Of a stretch of DNA of 64,000 nt, positions 55,747 through 63,543 are shown one piece after another. The notes below the pieces were generated by a model, which did not search any database, had not been told where the DNA came from, and worked only from the letters and a program-made list of their open reading frames with translations. Position 1 is the first letter of the stretch; the number at the start of each line of letters is the position of its first letter. The stretch lies in assembly GCF_014635345.1 (NCBI RefSeq), contig NZ_BMCU01000001.1:558001-622000 (forward strand). The letters run 5' to 3'. A program made the translations under genes and the position numbers. This DNA is from Rhodococcoides trifolii (GTDB lineage Bacteria > Actinomycetota > Actinomycetes > Mycobacteriales > Mycobacteriaceae).

Positions 55747-56202
55747 TTACTCGCCCGGAAGGGAGACGTCGAGGACGTTCACGTCGACGTCGCCCGCGGT
55801 CAGCGTCGTTCCCAGGGCGGTGTTGACGGAGTCGGCCGCGAGACGGGCAACCGTGCGCGCCAATTCCTGGATGTCGACGCCGTACTCGGCCGTCAGTCCG
55901 ATCGACACCCCGGTGCACGCGTGGCCGTCGATGCGAAGGTCGACGGACGTGACGGAGCAACCGGGAATGTCGACGCCGCGGACGACTTCGAGACGAACGA
56001 CGATGTCGCTGACGCGCAGGGTGTCGCCGTTCTCGGCTGTCGGGAACTGAGCATCGAGGGGCCAGGACCGGCGCGTGGTGTCGCGGACGCTGGTCAGAAT
56101 GCGGCTGCTCAGTTCGAGCCAGCTCGGCTGCTCCTCGTCGCGAAGTTCACGTGCGGCGCGGTCGAGGACCTCGTCCAACTGCTGCGACTGATTCACTGCC
56201 AT
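55747..56202 (-). CDS. Asp23/Gls24-related protein co-transcribed with ECF sigma factor
   Basis: A 151-residue protein. The first 50 residues are helical and charged, and the rest has the Asp23 pattern: LRVSDIVVRLEVVRGVDIPG, DLRIDGHACTGVSIGLTAEY and GVDIQELARTVARLAADSVN. It starts inside the end of the sigma-factor gene (10-nt overlap). Family members associate with the membrane periphery and affect envelope stress responses. Here it may act with, or on, the sigma factor; it is not a classical zinc anti-sigma. Confidence 0.7.
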   Translation of the reverse strand: MAVNQSQQLDEVLDRAARELRDEEQPSWLELSSRILTSVRDTTRRSWPLDAQFPTAENGDTLRVSDIVVRLEVVRGVDIPGCSVTSVDLRIDGHACTGVSIGLTAEYGVDIQELARTVARLAADSVNTALGTTLTAGDVDVNVLDVSLPGE

Positions 56203-56765
56203 GTCGCCATCCTCTCTCTCAGCGCGGTGCGCGCTCTGTTCAGTTGGCCGCGGACGGCGCCGGGCGACATCTTCAGGATCTGACCGATCTCCACCTGCGA
56301 CAGTCCCTCGACCTCGCGAAGCAACCAGCAGGCGCGTTGGCGCTCCGGCAGGGTGGCGAGAGCCTCGCGCAGGGCCGACAAAAATTCCGAACCCGACAGC
56401 TGCGCCTCGGGGCCGGAGGACGCGTCGGCGACCACCGTCTCGAAGATCCAGTCCTCGGTGGGTTTCGGAATTCGGCGCCGACGCGCGTCGATCGATTTGT
56501 GGGCGGTGATGCCGAACAGCCACGTGCGTAGCTTGGCGTCGGACCTGAAGTCGTCCAAGCCTTTCCAGGCGGCGACGAACGCGTCCTGCACCGCTTCCTC
56601 TGCCGCGCCGGGGTCCGACAACATGTTCAGCGCGTAGCGGTACATCGCCGGGCCGTGCTTGCGCACGATGTCGTCGAACGCACCCCGATCGCCGAGTGTC
56701 GCGGACCGAACGAGATCGTCGTCGGTCCTGTTCGCCGCGATCGCAGGGTTCACGGTGTGAGCCAC
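56193..56765 (-). CDS. ECF-type RNA polymerase sigma factor
   Basis: A 190-residue sigma-70 family protein with region 2 (about 18-95: DRGAFDDIVRKHGPAMYRYA, AEEAVQDAFVAAWKGLDDF) and region 4 (about 130-185: LATLPERQRACWLLREVEGL, EIGQILKMSPGAVRGQLNRA). Regions 1.1 and 3 are absent, as in ECF factors. It is divergent from one Asp23 operon and coupled to another Asp23-like gene, so it probably controls this block. No anti-sigma factor of the ZAS type is adjacent. Confidence 0.9.
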   Translation of the reverse strand: MAHTVNPAIAANRTDDDLVRSATLGDRGAFDDIVRKHGPAMYRYALNMLSDPGAAEEAVQDAFVAAWKGLDDFRSDAKLRTWLFGITAHKSIDARRRRIPKPTEDWIFETVVADASSGPEAQLSGSEFLSALREALATLPERQRACWLLREVEGLSQVEIGQILKMSPGAVRGQLNRARTALRERMATWQ

Positions 56766-56779
56766 GTCACGGTAACGTG
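56763..56779. promoter_or_regulatory. Palindrome in the sigma/Asp23 divergent region
   Basis: CACGT (56763-56767) and ACGTG (56775-56779) form an inverted repeat that covers the GTG start of the sigma gene and lies 65 nt before the divergent Asp23 gene. It could bind a regulator of both operons; support is symmetry and place only. Confidence 0.3.
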
Positions 56780-56843
56780 CGCTTTCAGGACTCCGCCGCG
56801 ACTCAATGAGCGAACAACCACACGAACGGAAGGATCGACTTCG

Positions 56844-57320
56844 ATGACCACAGCATCAAGTGTCGCTGACAAGGGTGACACGTCCACGGGCGCATCCAAG
56901 GATCTGGTTGGAAAGCTCGTCGCATCGGACGGTCGCACGACGATCGCCGATGTGGTCGTCTCCAAGATCGCCGGGATCGCGACCCGCGAGGTTCAGGGCG
57001 TCCACGACGTCGGCGGCGGCGCAACCCGCGCGATCGGCGCACTGCGCGAACGCATTCCGGGCGCACGCGTCAACCACTCGCAGGGCGTCTCCGTCGAGGT
57101 CGGCGAGCGTCAGGCAGCAGTGGACATCGACATCGTCGCCGACTACGGCGTCTCGATCGCGGATCTGGCGTCCGGCATTCGCCGTAACGTCATCGCCGCC
57201 GTGGAGCGCATGACCGGCCTCGAAGTGACCGAGGTGAACATCACGGTGCACGACGTCTACCTCTTCGAGGAAGAGTCCGACGATCGCAGCACCGAAGAAG
57301 TCACCTCGCGAGTGCAGTGA
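56844..57320 (+). CDS. Asp23/Gls24 family envelope stress protein
   Basis: A 158-residue canonical Asp23 protein. After a 30-residue Ser/Thr-rich head come TTIADVVVSKIAGIATREVQ, GVHDVGGGATRAIGALRERI, VDIDIVADYGVSIADLASGI and VERMTGLEVTEVNITVHDVY. GGAAGGA lies about 10 nt upstream of the ATG. It is the first gene of a six-gene plus-strand operon and overlaps the next gene by 4 nt. Asp23 proteins are abundant membrane-associated proteins linked to alkaline and envelope stress. Confidence 0.9.
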   Translation: MTTASSVADKGDTSTGASKDLVGKLVASDGRTTIADVVVSKIAGIATREVQGVHDVGGGATRAIGALRERIPGARVNHSQGVSVEVGERQAAVDIDIVADYGVSIADLASGIRRNVIAAVERMTGLEVTEVNITVHDVYLFEEESDDRSTEEVTSRVQ

Positions 57321-57595
57321 CCGAGCCCGTCGATCCCGTCGACACCATCGCCGAAGCCGTCACGGCCGTCGATGGTGTCGCGGGCTTGCACGGAGGAATG
57401 TTCGGTGAAGTCGGGACCTACCTCCCCGGTAGGAGAGTCGCAGGAATCACGACGCGGGCGAACGTCACCGAGGTGCACGTGACACTCGACTTCGGCAGCG
57501 ACATCCGCACCGTCGCCGACCGAGTTCGTCGAGCGGTCTCCTCGATCGTCGACGGACAGGTCGACGTCGTGGTCGAGGATGTCGTGCCGAGATGA
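57317..57595 (+). CDS. Short Asp23-like protein
   Basis: A 92-residue relative of Asp23. DTIAEAVTAVDGVAGLHGGM, FGEVGTYLPGRRVAGITTRA and VHVTLDFGSDIRTVADRVRR follow the Asp23 strand-helix order in a shortened form. The start lies in the stop of the preceding gene (4-nt overlap). It probably forms mixed complexes with the other Asp23 proteins encoded here, which is inference. Confidence 0.8.
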   Translation: MTEPVDPVDTIAEAVTAVDGVAGLHGGMFGEVGTYLPGRRVAGITTRANVTEVHVTLDFGSDIRTVADRVRRAVSSIVDGQVDVVVEDVVPR

Positions 57596-57620
57596 CCGCC
57601 AACGTCCGGATGACCGCAGC

Positions 57621-57875
57621 ATGACCATGGACGACACGAGCGGCGAGTACAGAGCCGCTCGACGCGCGGCCATCCGGGCGCACCACCCGGACGTCGGCGG
57701 CGACCAAGTTTCGCTACAGCGTGCCTTGGACGCCATCGACAACCGATATGCACGACGAGAACCCGCACCGACCGTGGTGCGGGTTGCTCGGCTTTCGGCC
57801 CGTCGGCAAGCATGGGCCGGATTTCGAAAAGCAGCTCGCCGCATGCCTTCTCGCCGCAAGTATTTCGATCTGTAA
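57621..57875 (+). CDS. Small protein with J-domain-like HPD motif
   Basis: An 84-residue basic protein. RAARRAAIRAHHPDVGGD followed by a helix (QVSLQRALDAIDNRYARRE) has the helix II-HPD-helix III pattern of DnaJ domains, but the first J helix is short or missing. The C-terminal half is arginine-rich (RVARLSARRQAWAGFRKAAR). It lies inside the Asp23 operon, 25 nt after one Asp23 gene and 33 nt before a membrane gene. It could recruit Hsp70 or be a decayed or minimal J protein. Confidence 0.6.
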   Translation: MTMDDTSGEYRAARRAAIRAHHPDVGGDQVSLQRALDAIDNRYARREPAPTVVRVARLSARRQAWAGFRKAARRMPSRRKYFDL

Positions 57876-57908
57876 CTTCACGCGTCAACCACCATCGATC
57901 GGAGCATC

Positions 57909-58088
57909 ATGAGTTCATCCACCGTCGGCCTGTTGGCAGGCCTGCTGATCGCCGTTGCCGCCGCGGCAGGGGGCTTCACCGGATTCCTCATCGCGCTGAT
58001 CCTCGGCGCCGCCGGGTTCGCCCTGGGTGCGTACCGCGACGGCGAGCTCGACCTCGACTCTCTGCTGAGAGGCCGCGGCCGTGGCTGA
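57909..58088 (+). CDS. Small two-helix membrane protein in the Asp23 operon
   Basis: A 59-residue protein with two hydrophobic segments: TVGLLAGLLIAVAAAAGGFT and GFLIALILGAAGFALGAYR. A conserved-looking tail DGELDLDSLLRGRGRG follows. It resembles the small integral membrane proteins (DUF2273-like) that accompany Asp23 and AmaP in many Gram-positive operons. GGAGC lies 5 nt upstream of the ATG. It overlaps the next gene by 8 nt. Confidence 0.75.
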   Translation: MSSSTVGLLAGLLIAVAAAAGGFTGFLIALILGAAGFALGAYRDGELDLDSLLRGRGRG

Positions 58089-59022
58089 TGCGCCCGCCGC
58101 TGGGCCGGAGGCGGAGCCCTCCGAAACGCTCGCCGAGCCCGGTGAACGAGGTCGGTTGACCGTCAAGGATCGCGTCGTCGAACGCATCGCCACGCAGGCG
58201 ATGCGCACCACGGATGGTGTGGCGACGGGCAGTTCGGGCCTGGCGCGTCGAAACGTGTCACGAGTGCGCGTGTCCAACAACGATTCTCACGTCCGGGCAC
58301 AGGCCGAGATCGGTATCCGCTGGCCGCGGTCGGCCGCCGAGGTCGCCGCCGATGCGCACGAGAACATCACCCGACATCTCGCCGACGCAGGTGTGGAAAC
58401 GGAATCGATCGACGTTCGCGTCACGAGTGTTCAGGAAGCCGGCGCGTCCGAACTCCCCGAGACATCAACGGCAGCAGACGAACTGAAGGCGGCACTTCTC
58501 CCTCGTGCCCGCCCGGCCGCTGCGCCCGTCGCGTTCGTTCTCTCTCTCGTACTCGTCGCGCTCGGCGTCGTCGCGGTGCGAGACGCCTTGGTCTACGCGA
58601 ACGCGATCACCGGCCAGGCGTGGTCCGGCTGGGTCGCCGACCACGTCGACGGGACCACCGTCGCGACGTGGATGCTCGCGGCCGGTATCGCCGTGGCGGT
58701 CGTCGGTCTCCTGATCGTGATCGCGGCACTCAAGCCCCGCGCCAAGCGGTACCGCCCGGCTGCATCGCCGGACACCTGGGTCCTGAAGGACGACGTTCGC
58801 AAGGTCGTCAGGACTGCCGTCACGGAGGTGCCCGGTGTCGAGACGGCACGGGTGAAGGTGAAGAAGCGGAGCGCCAAGGTCCGCGTCGTCGGAATCGGTG
58901 GTGACACCCTGCGGTCGTCGGTCGAAGAGGCCGCGACCCGTCGCGTCGGCGTTCTCGAGGGATCGCCGTCGGTGAACGTCTCCGTCAAGAACCCGTCGGC
59001 CAAGCGGAAGGCAGCCAAGTGA
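58081..59022 (+). CDS. Asp23-domain protein with C-terminal membrane region (DUF6286-like)
   Basis: A 313-residue protein. Residues about 25-120 are Asp23-like (VKDRVVERIATQAMRTTDGV, VRVSNNDSHVRAQAEIGIRW, SAAEVAADAHENITRHLADA). Two membrane segments follow at about 143-165 and 195-220. The C-terminal cytosolic domain (about 235-305: VLKDDVRKVVRTAVTEVPGV) resembles what I know as DUF6286. The Asp23 unit is thus tethered to the membrane. GTG 58081 overlaps the upstream gene by 8 nt and the stop overlaps the next gene by 4 nt. Confidence 0.8.
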   Translation: MADAPAAGPEAEPSETLAEPGERGRLTVKDRVVERIATQAMRTTDGVATGSSGLARRNVSRVRVSNNDSHVRAQAEIGIRWPRSAAEVAADAHENITRHLADAGVETESIDVRVTSVQEAGASELPETSTAADELKAALLPRARPAAAPVAFVLSLVLVALGVVAVRDALVYANAITGQAWSGWVADHVDGTTVATWMLAAGIAVAVVGLLIVIAALKPRAKRYRPAASPDTWVLKDDVRKVVRTAVTEVPGVETARVKVKKRSAKVRVVGIGGDTLRSSVEEAATRRVGVLEGSPSVNVSVKNPSAKRKAAK

Positions 59023-59561
59023 AGCGCGGTGCGATCGTTCTCGACCGATTCCTGACCTTGCTGATCGGCCTCGTGCTGATCGCGCTGGGCGTCGGGGCAG
59101 CGGCGTGGCAGCTGGACCGGCTGCCCTTCACCCTCGACTCGCTGAATCTGAGCGGCTACACCGACCTCACCGAGCAGGGCTGGTGGCCGTGGGCGCTCGG
59201 CGCGGGAGGCGTCGTCGTGGTGCTGCTCGGGCTGGCCCTCCTGGTCAAGCAGTTTCCGGCCCGCCGCGCACCCGTGGTCTCGCTCGCCCTTCCCGACGGC
59301 AAGCCCGGTTCGCTGTTGTTCGACGTCGACGCGGTGGCGGCGCGAGCGGCCGACGAAGCGTCCGAGATCGACGGAGTCAAGAGCGCTCGCTCGCGGACGG
59401 CCACCGAGAAGGGCCTTCGCGTGGTCACTCTGCTGGTCACCATCAACGCGAACGCGGACGTCCCGGTCGTCTTCGAGCGCCTTTCGGAGGTGCGTGCCGG
59501 CGTCGCCAAAGTTGTCGAAGGCACGCCGTTGGCCGTGCGGGTGCTGGTGTCCGCTTCCTGA
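59019..59561 (+). CDS. AmaP-like alkaline shock membrane anchor
   Basis: A 180-residue protein with two N-terminal membrane segments (RFLTLLIGLVLIALGVGAAA and WALGAGGVVVVLLGLALLV) and a C-terminal domain of about 95 residues. The topology and the operon place fit AmaP, which tethers Asp23 to the membrane in staphylococci. The C-terminal domain (LLFDVDAVAARAADEASEID, VKSARSRTATEKGLRVVTLL) itself looks Asp23-like. It is the last gene of the operon. Confidence 0.75.
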   Translation: MKRGAIVLDRFLTLLIGLVLIALGVGAAAWQLDRLPFTLDSLNLSGYTDLTEQGWWPWALGAGGVVVVLLGLALLVKQFPARRAPVVSLALPDGKPGSLLFDVDAVAARAADEASEIDGVKSARSRTATEKGLRVVTLLVTINANADVPVVFERLSEVRAGVAKVVEGTPLAVRVLVSAS

Positions 59562-59583
59562 TCCCGTCCTGTGCGGACGGGGT

Positions 59584-59967
59584 TCAGGACCCTCCGCCGA
59601 GCAAGAACAGGATCGCGAGGAGGGCCGGGACCGCTTGCACCGACGCCCCACGGATCAGTCGGCGATCGGTGACCGCGAGCAACGTTCCCGCGGCGAGCAT
59701 CGAGCCGGTGCCGAAGTAGATCAGCGTCGAACCCACGGTATGACTGCCCGACGCGTGAACGACCACCCCCGCTGCCGTGCCGATCGCGAGAAACAGGTTG
59801 TAGAAGCCCTGGTTGAACGCCCACTGCTTGACGGTCTGCGCGTCCTCGGCTTTGACGCCGAAGGTTTTCATCCCGGCAGGCTTGGTGATGAGGAACGCTT
59901 CCAGCACGAAGATGTAGACGTGGACGAGCGCCGCGAGCGCGGCGAAGACGAGGCCGATGGTGGTCAC
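59584..59967 (-). CDS. DUF1304 family membrane protein
   Basis: A 127-residue protein with four hydrophobic segments. FAALAALVHVYIFVLEAFLI, QWAFNQGFYNLFLAIG and STLIYFGTGSMLAAGTLLAV are DUF1304 landmarks. GTG 59967 is chosen for AGCAGG upstream and overlaps the stop of the preceding gene by 4 nt. Function unknown to me. It is convergent with the Asp23 operon, 22 nt apart. Confidence 0.85.
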   Translation of the reverse strand: MTTIGLVFAALAALVHVYIFVLEAFLITKPAGMKTFGVKAEDAQTVKQWAFNQGFYNLFLAIGTAAGVVVHASGSHTVGSTLIYFGTGSMLAAGTLLAVTDRRLIRGASVQAVPALLAILFLLGGGS

Positions 59968-60416
59968 GATCCTGCTTTCATCGTCTCGACGACCTTCTCG
60001 ATTCGGCGAGTCCTGGTGGCTTCGGTCTTGGCCCCGTCGACGGACAGCACGTGCGCGCGCTGGTTCGAGTACGACAGCGAGTCGAAGGCGGGTCTGATTC
60101 CGTTGTCCGCTAACGCCGTTGCGAGATCGTCCGGAACCGCTACAGTGCGCACCGCGTCGTCCAGGACGATGTCGACCTCGACCGCTTGTCCCGCTTCGAC
60201 ACCGGCTGCGCTCCGATGCTCGGCGCTCAGCGGGACGATGAACTGCCCCTTGTAGAACACCAGTGTGCTCGCGTAGGTATGCCCTGCGACGGTGACGGAC
60301 ACCGGGAATCGCTTCTTGCCGGACAGCGATGTCACGACACTCTCGGGCACGGGTAATCCTGTCGCGTTCTTTCCGCCGAGTTCCACGGTCGTCGAGAATC
60401 TCACCTGGCAGACCAT
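59964..60416 (-). CDS. DUF1905/YdeI-type protein
   Basis: A 150-residue protein. The N-terminal 90 residues are a DUF1905 beta barrel: VRFSTTVELGGKNATGLPVP, KKRFPVSVTVAGHTYASTLV and FYKGQFIVPLSAEHR. The end holds a YdeI/OmdA-like helical tail: PDDLATALADNGIRPAFDSL, RAHVLSVDGAKTEATRTRRI. ATG 60416 is chosen; TTG 60434 would add six residues. It is divergent from the TetR gene by 45 nt and shares its operator region. Biochemical function unknown. Confidence 0.8.
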   Translation of the reverse strand: MVCQVRFSTTVELGGKNATGLPVPESVVTSLSGKKRFPVSVTVAGHTYASTLVFYKGQFIVPLSAEHRSAAGVEAGQAVEVDIVLDDAVRTVAVPDDLATALADNGIRPAFDSLSYSNQRAHVLSVDGAKTEATRTRRIEKVVETMKAGS

Positions 60417-60425
60417 ACCCCGCTC

Positions 60426-60454
60426 TTGACTCAAGAACGGAATACGCGTTCACT
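60426..60454 (+). promoter_or_regulatory. Promoter and operator of the TetR-acyl-CoA dehydrogenase operon
   Basis: TTGACT (60426-60431) and TTCACT (60449-60454) are 17 bp apart, and transcription would start near the GTG at 60462. Between them lies the inverted repeat GAACG (60435-60439)/CGTTC (60447-60451) with a 7-nt centre, a likely TetR site. The same region serves the divergent DUF1905 gene. Confidence 0.5.
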
Positions 60455-60461
60455 CTTTGGT

Positions 60462-61064
60462 GTGGCGTACCGCAGAACTCCCGCAGTGCAGGATCGGCTG
60501 GCGGCCTCGCGCGCTCGAATAGTCGATGCCGCAGCATCTTTGGTGTCCGAACACGGGTACGCAGGCTGTTCGATCTCCGCGGTGGCCGCCCGTGCGGACA
60601 TGGGAACCGGGACGGTCTACCGACATTTCGCGAGCAAGGGCGAGCTGTTCGCCGAGGTCTTTCGGATCGCGTGTACGCGCGAGGTCGACGCGGTGCGCGC
60701 TGCACACACCGATGAGTCGGCCGAATCCGTCGTCGCCTCCATGTTGGTGTTCGCACACCGGGCCCTCCGCGCGCCCACCATGGCGTATGCGTTGCTGGTC
60801 GAACCCGTGGACCCGCTGGTCGAGGCCGAACGTCTCGCGTTCCGCCGCGCCTTCCGTGATTCGCTCGCGGAGTCGATAGACGTTGCCATCGACGCGGGGT
60901 CGATCCCGAAGCAGGACAGCGCCGTCACAGCGGCATGCATCGTCGGAGCGATCGCCGAGGCGTTGGTGATGCCGTTGGCGCATCACGTGTCGAGCGATGC
61001 GGTGACCGACTCGCTTGCCACGTTCGTTCGAAGAGCCATCGGTATCAAGCAGGAGATGTCATGA
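60462..61064 (+). CDS. TetR-family transcriptional regulator
   Basis: A 200-residue regulator. The N-terminal HTH is SRARIVDAAASLVSEHGYAG, CSISAVAARADMGTGTVYRH, FASKGELFAEVF; the C-terminal ligand domain is helical. I chose GTG 60462 over TTG 60426 because the promoter-like elements overlap the upstream codons and would give a leaderless mRNA at 60462. It overlaps the acyl-CoA dehydrogenase gene by 4 nt, so it probably controls that enzyme and itself, perhaps through an acyl-CoA ligand. Confidence 0.88.
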   Translation: MAYRRTPAVQDRLAASRARIVDAAASLVSEHGYAGCSISAVAARADMGTGTVYRHFASKGELFAEVFRIACTREVDAVRAAHTDESAESVVASMLVFAHRALRAPTMAYALLVEPVDPLVEAERLAFRRAFRDSLAESIDVAIDAGSIPKQDSAVTAACIVGAIAEALVMPLAHHVSSDAVTDSLATFVRRAIGIKQEMS

Positions 61065-62698
61065 CCGCCACGCACGAAGTCACCAATCAGGTTCCGCCGC
61101 TTGTCGATTACGACGCCGCGGACTACCCGCCCGTCCTCGAGGCCCTGGCCCGCGACGGTGCGCAGGACGGTCTCGACGAGCTGCACCGCGTCGGCGCGCT
61201 CGCGGGCGGAGCCGAAGCACAGAAGTGGGGCGATCTGGCCGAGGCGCATCCGCCGGAGTTGCACACCCATGACAGATACGGCAACCGGGTCGACGAGGTG
61301 GAGTACGACCCCGCGTATCACCGATTGATGAGTACCGCAGTCGAATTGGGCCTGCACGGCGCACCGTGGATCGATCCGAACCCGCACGCGCATCTCCTGC
61401 GCGCAGCGAAGATGGCGGTGTGGGGTCAGACCGACGCCGGCCACGGGTGCCCCATCTCGATGACGTACGCGGTGGTGCCGGCGCTGCGCCACAACCCGAA
61501 ACTTGCTGCCGCGTACGAGCCGGCGCTCACCTCCCGCGTCTACGACCCGCAACTGGCCGTTCCGGAGACCAAACTCGGACTGATCGCCGGGATGTCGATG
61601 ACGGAGAAGCAGGGCGGGTCAGACGTTCGGGCCGGAACGACACGGGCCGTTCCGCAATCGGACGGCAGCTACCGCGTGACCGGACACAAGTGGTTCACGT
61701 CCGCGCCGATGTCGGACGTGTTCCTGGTGCTCGCGCAGGCGCCCGGGGGATTGTCGTGCTTCTTCCTTCCGCGCGTGCTTCCCGACGGTTCCCGCAACTC
61801 GATGTTCTTGCAGCGCCTGAAGAACAAGCTGGGAAACCACTCCAACGCGAGCAGCGAGGTCGAGTACGACGACGCCGTCGCCTGGTTGGTCGGCGAGGAG
61901 GGGCGCGGCGTCCGCACCATCATCGAGATGGTGAACATGACGCGGCTCGATTGCACCATCGCCTCCGCGTCCGGCATGCGCGTCGGCACCGCCAACGCGA
62001 TCCACCACGCCGTGCATCGCAGCGCGTTCGGCAAGCACCTCGTGAACCAGCCGTTGATGCGCAACGTCCTTGCGGACCTCGCCGTCGAAGCGGAGGCATC
62101 CACCACCGCGGCGCTCTGGCTGGCGTCCCTCACCGATCGCGCGTCGAACGGTGACGAGCACGCGCAGAGTCTGCGCCGGGTATCGCTCGCGGTGAGCAAG
62201 TACTTCGTATGCAAGCGGGCGCCCATGCATGCCGCGGAAGCTCTCGAATGCCTCGGCGGGAACGGGTATGTCGAGGACTCGCGAATGCCGCGCCTCTACA
62301 GAGAGGCACCGCTGATGTCGGTCTGGGAGGGGTCGGGCAACGTGGCGGCACTGGACACGCTGCGCGCCATGGCGAAGGCGCCCGAGTCGTTGCAGGTCTT
62401 CTTCGACGAACTCGACTCCGCCGCAGGTCACGACCACCGACTCGATGCTGCGGTGGCGTCCCTGAAGGACGGATTCACGGACTTCTCGACCGTCGAACAC
62501 CGAGCCCGCCGACTCGTCGGCGAGATGGCGTTGGCGCTGCAGGGCGCGTTGCTGGTGCGCACCGGACACCCGGCGGTGGCCGATGCGTTCTGCGCGAGCC
62601 GGCTCGGCGGCGACTGGGGAAGTGTGTTCGGAACGTTGCCCACGGGCGTCGACACCGCAGCGATCATCGACCGCTCCACCCCGAAAACGAATGCCTGA
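61061..62698 (+). CDS. AidB-like acyl-CoA dehydrogenase family protein
   Basis: A 545-residue flavoprotein, the length of E. coli AidB (541). PISMTYAVVPALRHNPKLAA, GMSMTEKQGGSDVRAGTTRA, TGHKWFTSAPMSDVFLVLAQ, NVLADLAVEAEASTTAALWL, ECLGGNGYVEDSRMPRLYRE and VWEGSGNV are typical of the AidB group. AidB binds DNA during alkylation stress and has weak isovaleryl-CoA dehydrogenase activity. Whether this one is catabolic or protective is open. ATG 61061 overlaps the TetR stop, and AGGAG lies 5 nt upstream. Confidence 0.88.
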   Translation: MTATHEVTNQVPPLVDYDAADYPPVLEALARDGAQDGLDELHRVGALAGGAEAQKWGDLAEAHPPELHTHDRYGNRVDEVEYDPAYHRLMSTAVELGLHGAPWIDPNPHAHLLRAAKMAVWGQTDAGHGCPISMTYAVVPALRHNPKLAAAYEPALTSRVYDPQLAVPETKLGLIAGMSMTEKQGGSDVRAGTTRAVPQSDGSYRVTGHKWFTSAPMSDVFLVLAQAPGGLSCFFLPRVLPDGSRNSMFLQRLKNKLGNHSNASSEVEYDDAVAWLVGEEGRGVRTIIEMVNMTRLDCTIASASGMRVGTANAIHHAVHRSAFGKHLVNQPLMRNVLADLAVEAEASTTAALWLASLTDRASNGDEHAQSLRRVSLAVSKYFVCKRAPMHAAEALECLGGNGYVEDSRMPRLYREAPLMSVWEGSGNVAALDTLRAMAKAPESLQVFFDELDSAAGHDHRLDAAVASLKDGFTDFSTVEHRARRLVGEMALALQGALLVRTGHPAVADAFCASRLGGDWGSVFGTLPTGVDTAAIIDRSTPKTNA

Positions 62699-62769
62699 AA
62701 CTGTGGAGGTTCACAGAATATCGCTTCTACCTGCGTAAATACCCGTCAGTGGCGTAGCTTTGTCGACAC

Positions 62770-62782
62770 GGTCACGGTGACC
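62770..62782. promoter_or_regulatory. Perfect palindrome upstream of a small gene
   Basis: GGTCACGGTGACC is a perfect inverted repeat with a single central base, flanked by ACAC on the left and TGTGT on the right. It ends 26 nt before the ATG at 62809. It could be an operator; no regulator is assigned. Confidence 0.35.
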
Positions 62783-62808
62783 TGTGTACCTCCTGTCGGG
62801 GAGCGAAG

Positions 62809-63093
62809 ATGTTCGGTGTCAATACAGGTCAGCTCGCGCTCGTACGCGCGATCTTCAGCGACGAATTCGCCACGGACGGCGTCGATTACGACGCGCTGAT
62901 CGACATCGCGCAAGGCGACATCACCGATTGGATCGCCGACCTGCACCACACGGGCCTGTTCACATCCACGGAGTTGGACGCGATGACCTGCCTGTGGCGC
63001 CGCGACCCCGCCGCCCTCGCCTCGATTCTTCTCGGCAGTGCGGACGACCGCGCTGCCCGGCGCGGCGAGCTGGCCCTGGCCGGTGGCCGCTAG
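62809..63093 (+). CDS. Small acidic hypothetical protein
   Basis: A 94-residue protein, mostly helical and acidic, with no membrane segment. VRAIFSDEFATDGVDYDALI, DIAQGDITDWIADLHHTGLF and MTCLWRRDPAALASILLG are the main blocks. I do not recognise a family. GGGGAG lies 6 nt upstream of the ATG. Its TAG stop shares a CTAG tetramer with the stop of the convergent DUF5997 gene. Confidence 0.7.
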   Translation: MFGVNTGQLALVRAIFSDEFATDGVDYDALIDIAQGDITDWIADLHHTGLFTSTELDAMTCLWRRDPAALASILLGSADDRAARRGELALAGGR

Positions 63094-63500
63094 CGGTTCT
63101 TCGCCGGACGGTTCGACGCCGCCCGCTTGGCTTCGCGATCCGCCTTGATGCGGGCATTGTCCTTCTGAACCTCGATGTAGCTGGCGCGCTCGCGCACCAG
63201 CCATTCCGGCGGATCGGCGTCGAGTTCTGCGATCTGGTCCTCGGTCATCGCGTCGGAGACGCCGCCTCGCGCGAGTCCGGCGTTGGACACGCCCAGCTTC
63301 TGTGCGACCACATCGCGAGGAAACGGTCCGGTACGGCGCAGTTCCTCGAGCCACGACGGGGGAGTCTCGCGCAGCGCGTCGACCTCGGCGCGCGTGATCG
63401 GTGAATTCTGGAACTCCTCGGGCGTCGCGGGAAGATAGATCCCGAGCTTGTTCGCCGCGGTCAGAGGCTTCATCGTCTGCGATTTCTTGTCCGGACTCAC
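63090..63500 (-). CDS. DUF5997 family protein
   Basis: A 136-residue hydrophilic protein. MKPLTAANKLGIYLPATPEE, FQNSPITRAEVDALRETPPS, WLEELRRTGPFPRDVVAQKL and GVSNAGLARGGVSDAMTEDQ are the conserved parts of what I know as DUF5997. GPFPRDVVAQKLGVSNAGLA looks like a helix-turn-helix. A basic tail (KADREAKRAASNRPAKNR) follows. It is divergent from a LysR gene 43 nt away, an arrangement I recall in other actinomycetes. Role unknown. Confidence 0.78.
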   Translation of the reverse strand: MSPDKKSQTMKPLTAANKLGIYLPATPEEFQNSPITRAEVDALRETPPSWLEELRRTGPFPRDVVAQKLGVSNAGLARGGVSDAMTEDQIAELDADPPEWLVRERASYIEVQKDNARIKADREAKRAASNRPAKNR

Positions 63501-63543
63501 GCGCTCACCCTAACGTGCCGTCCCCGTGACCTACGCTGAGCGC

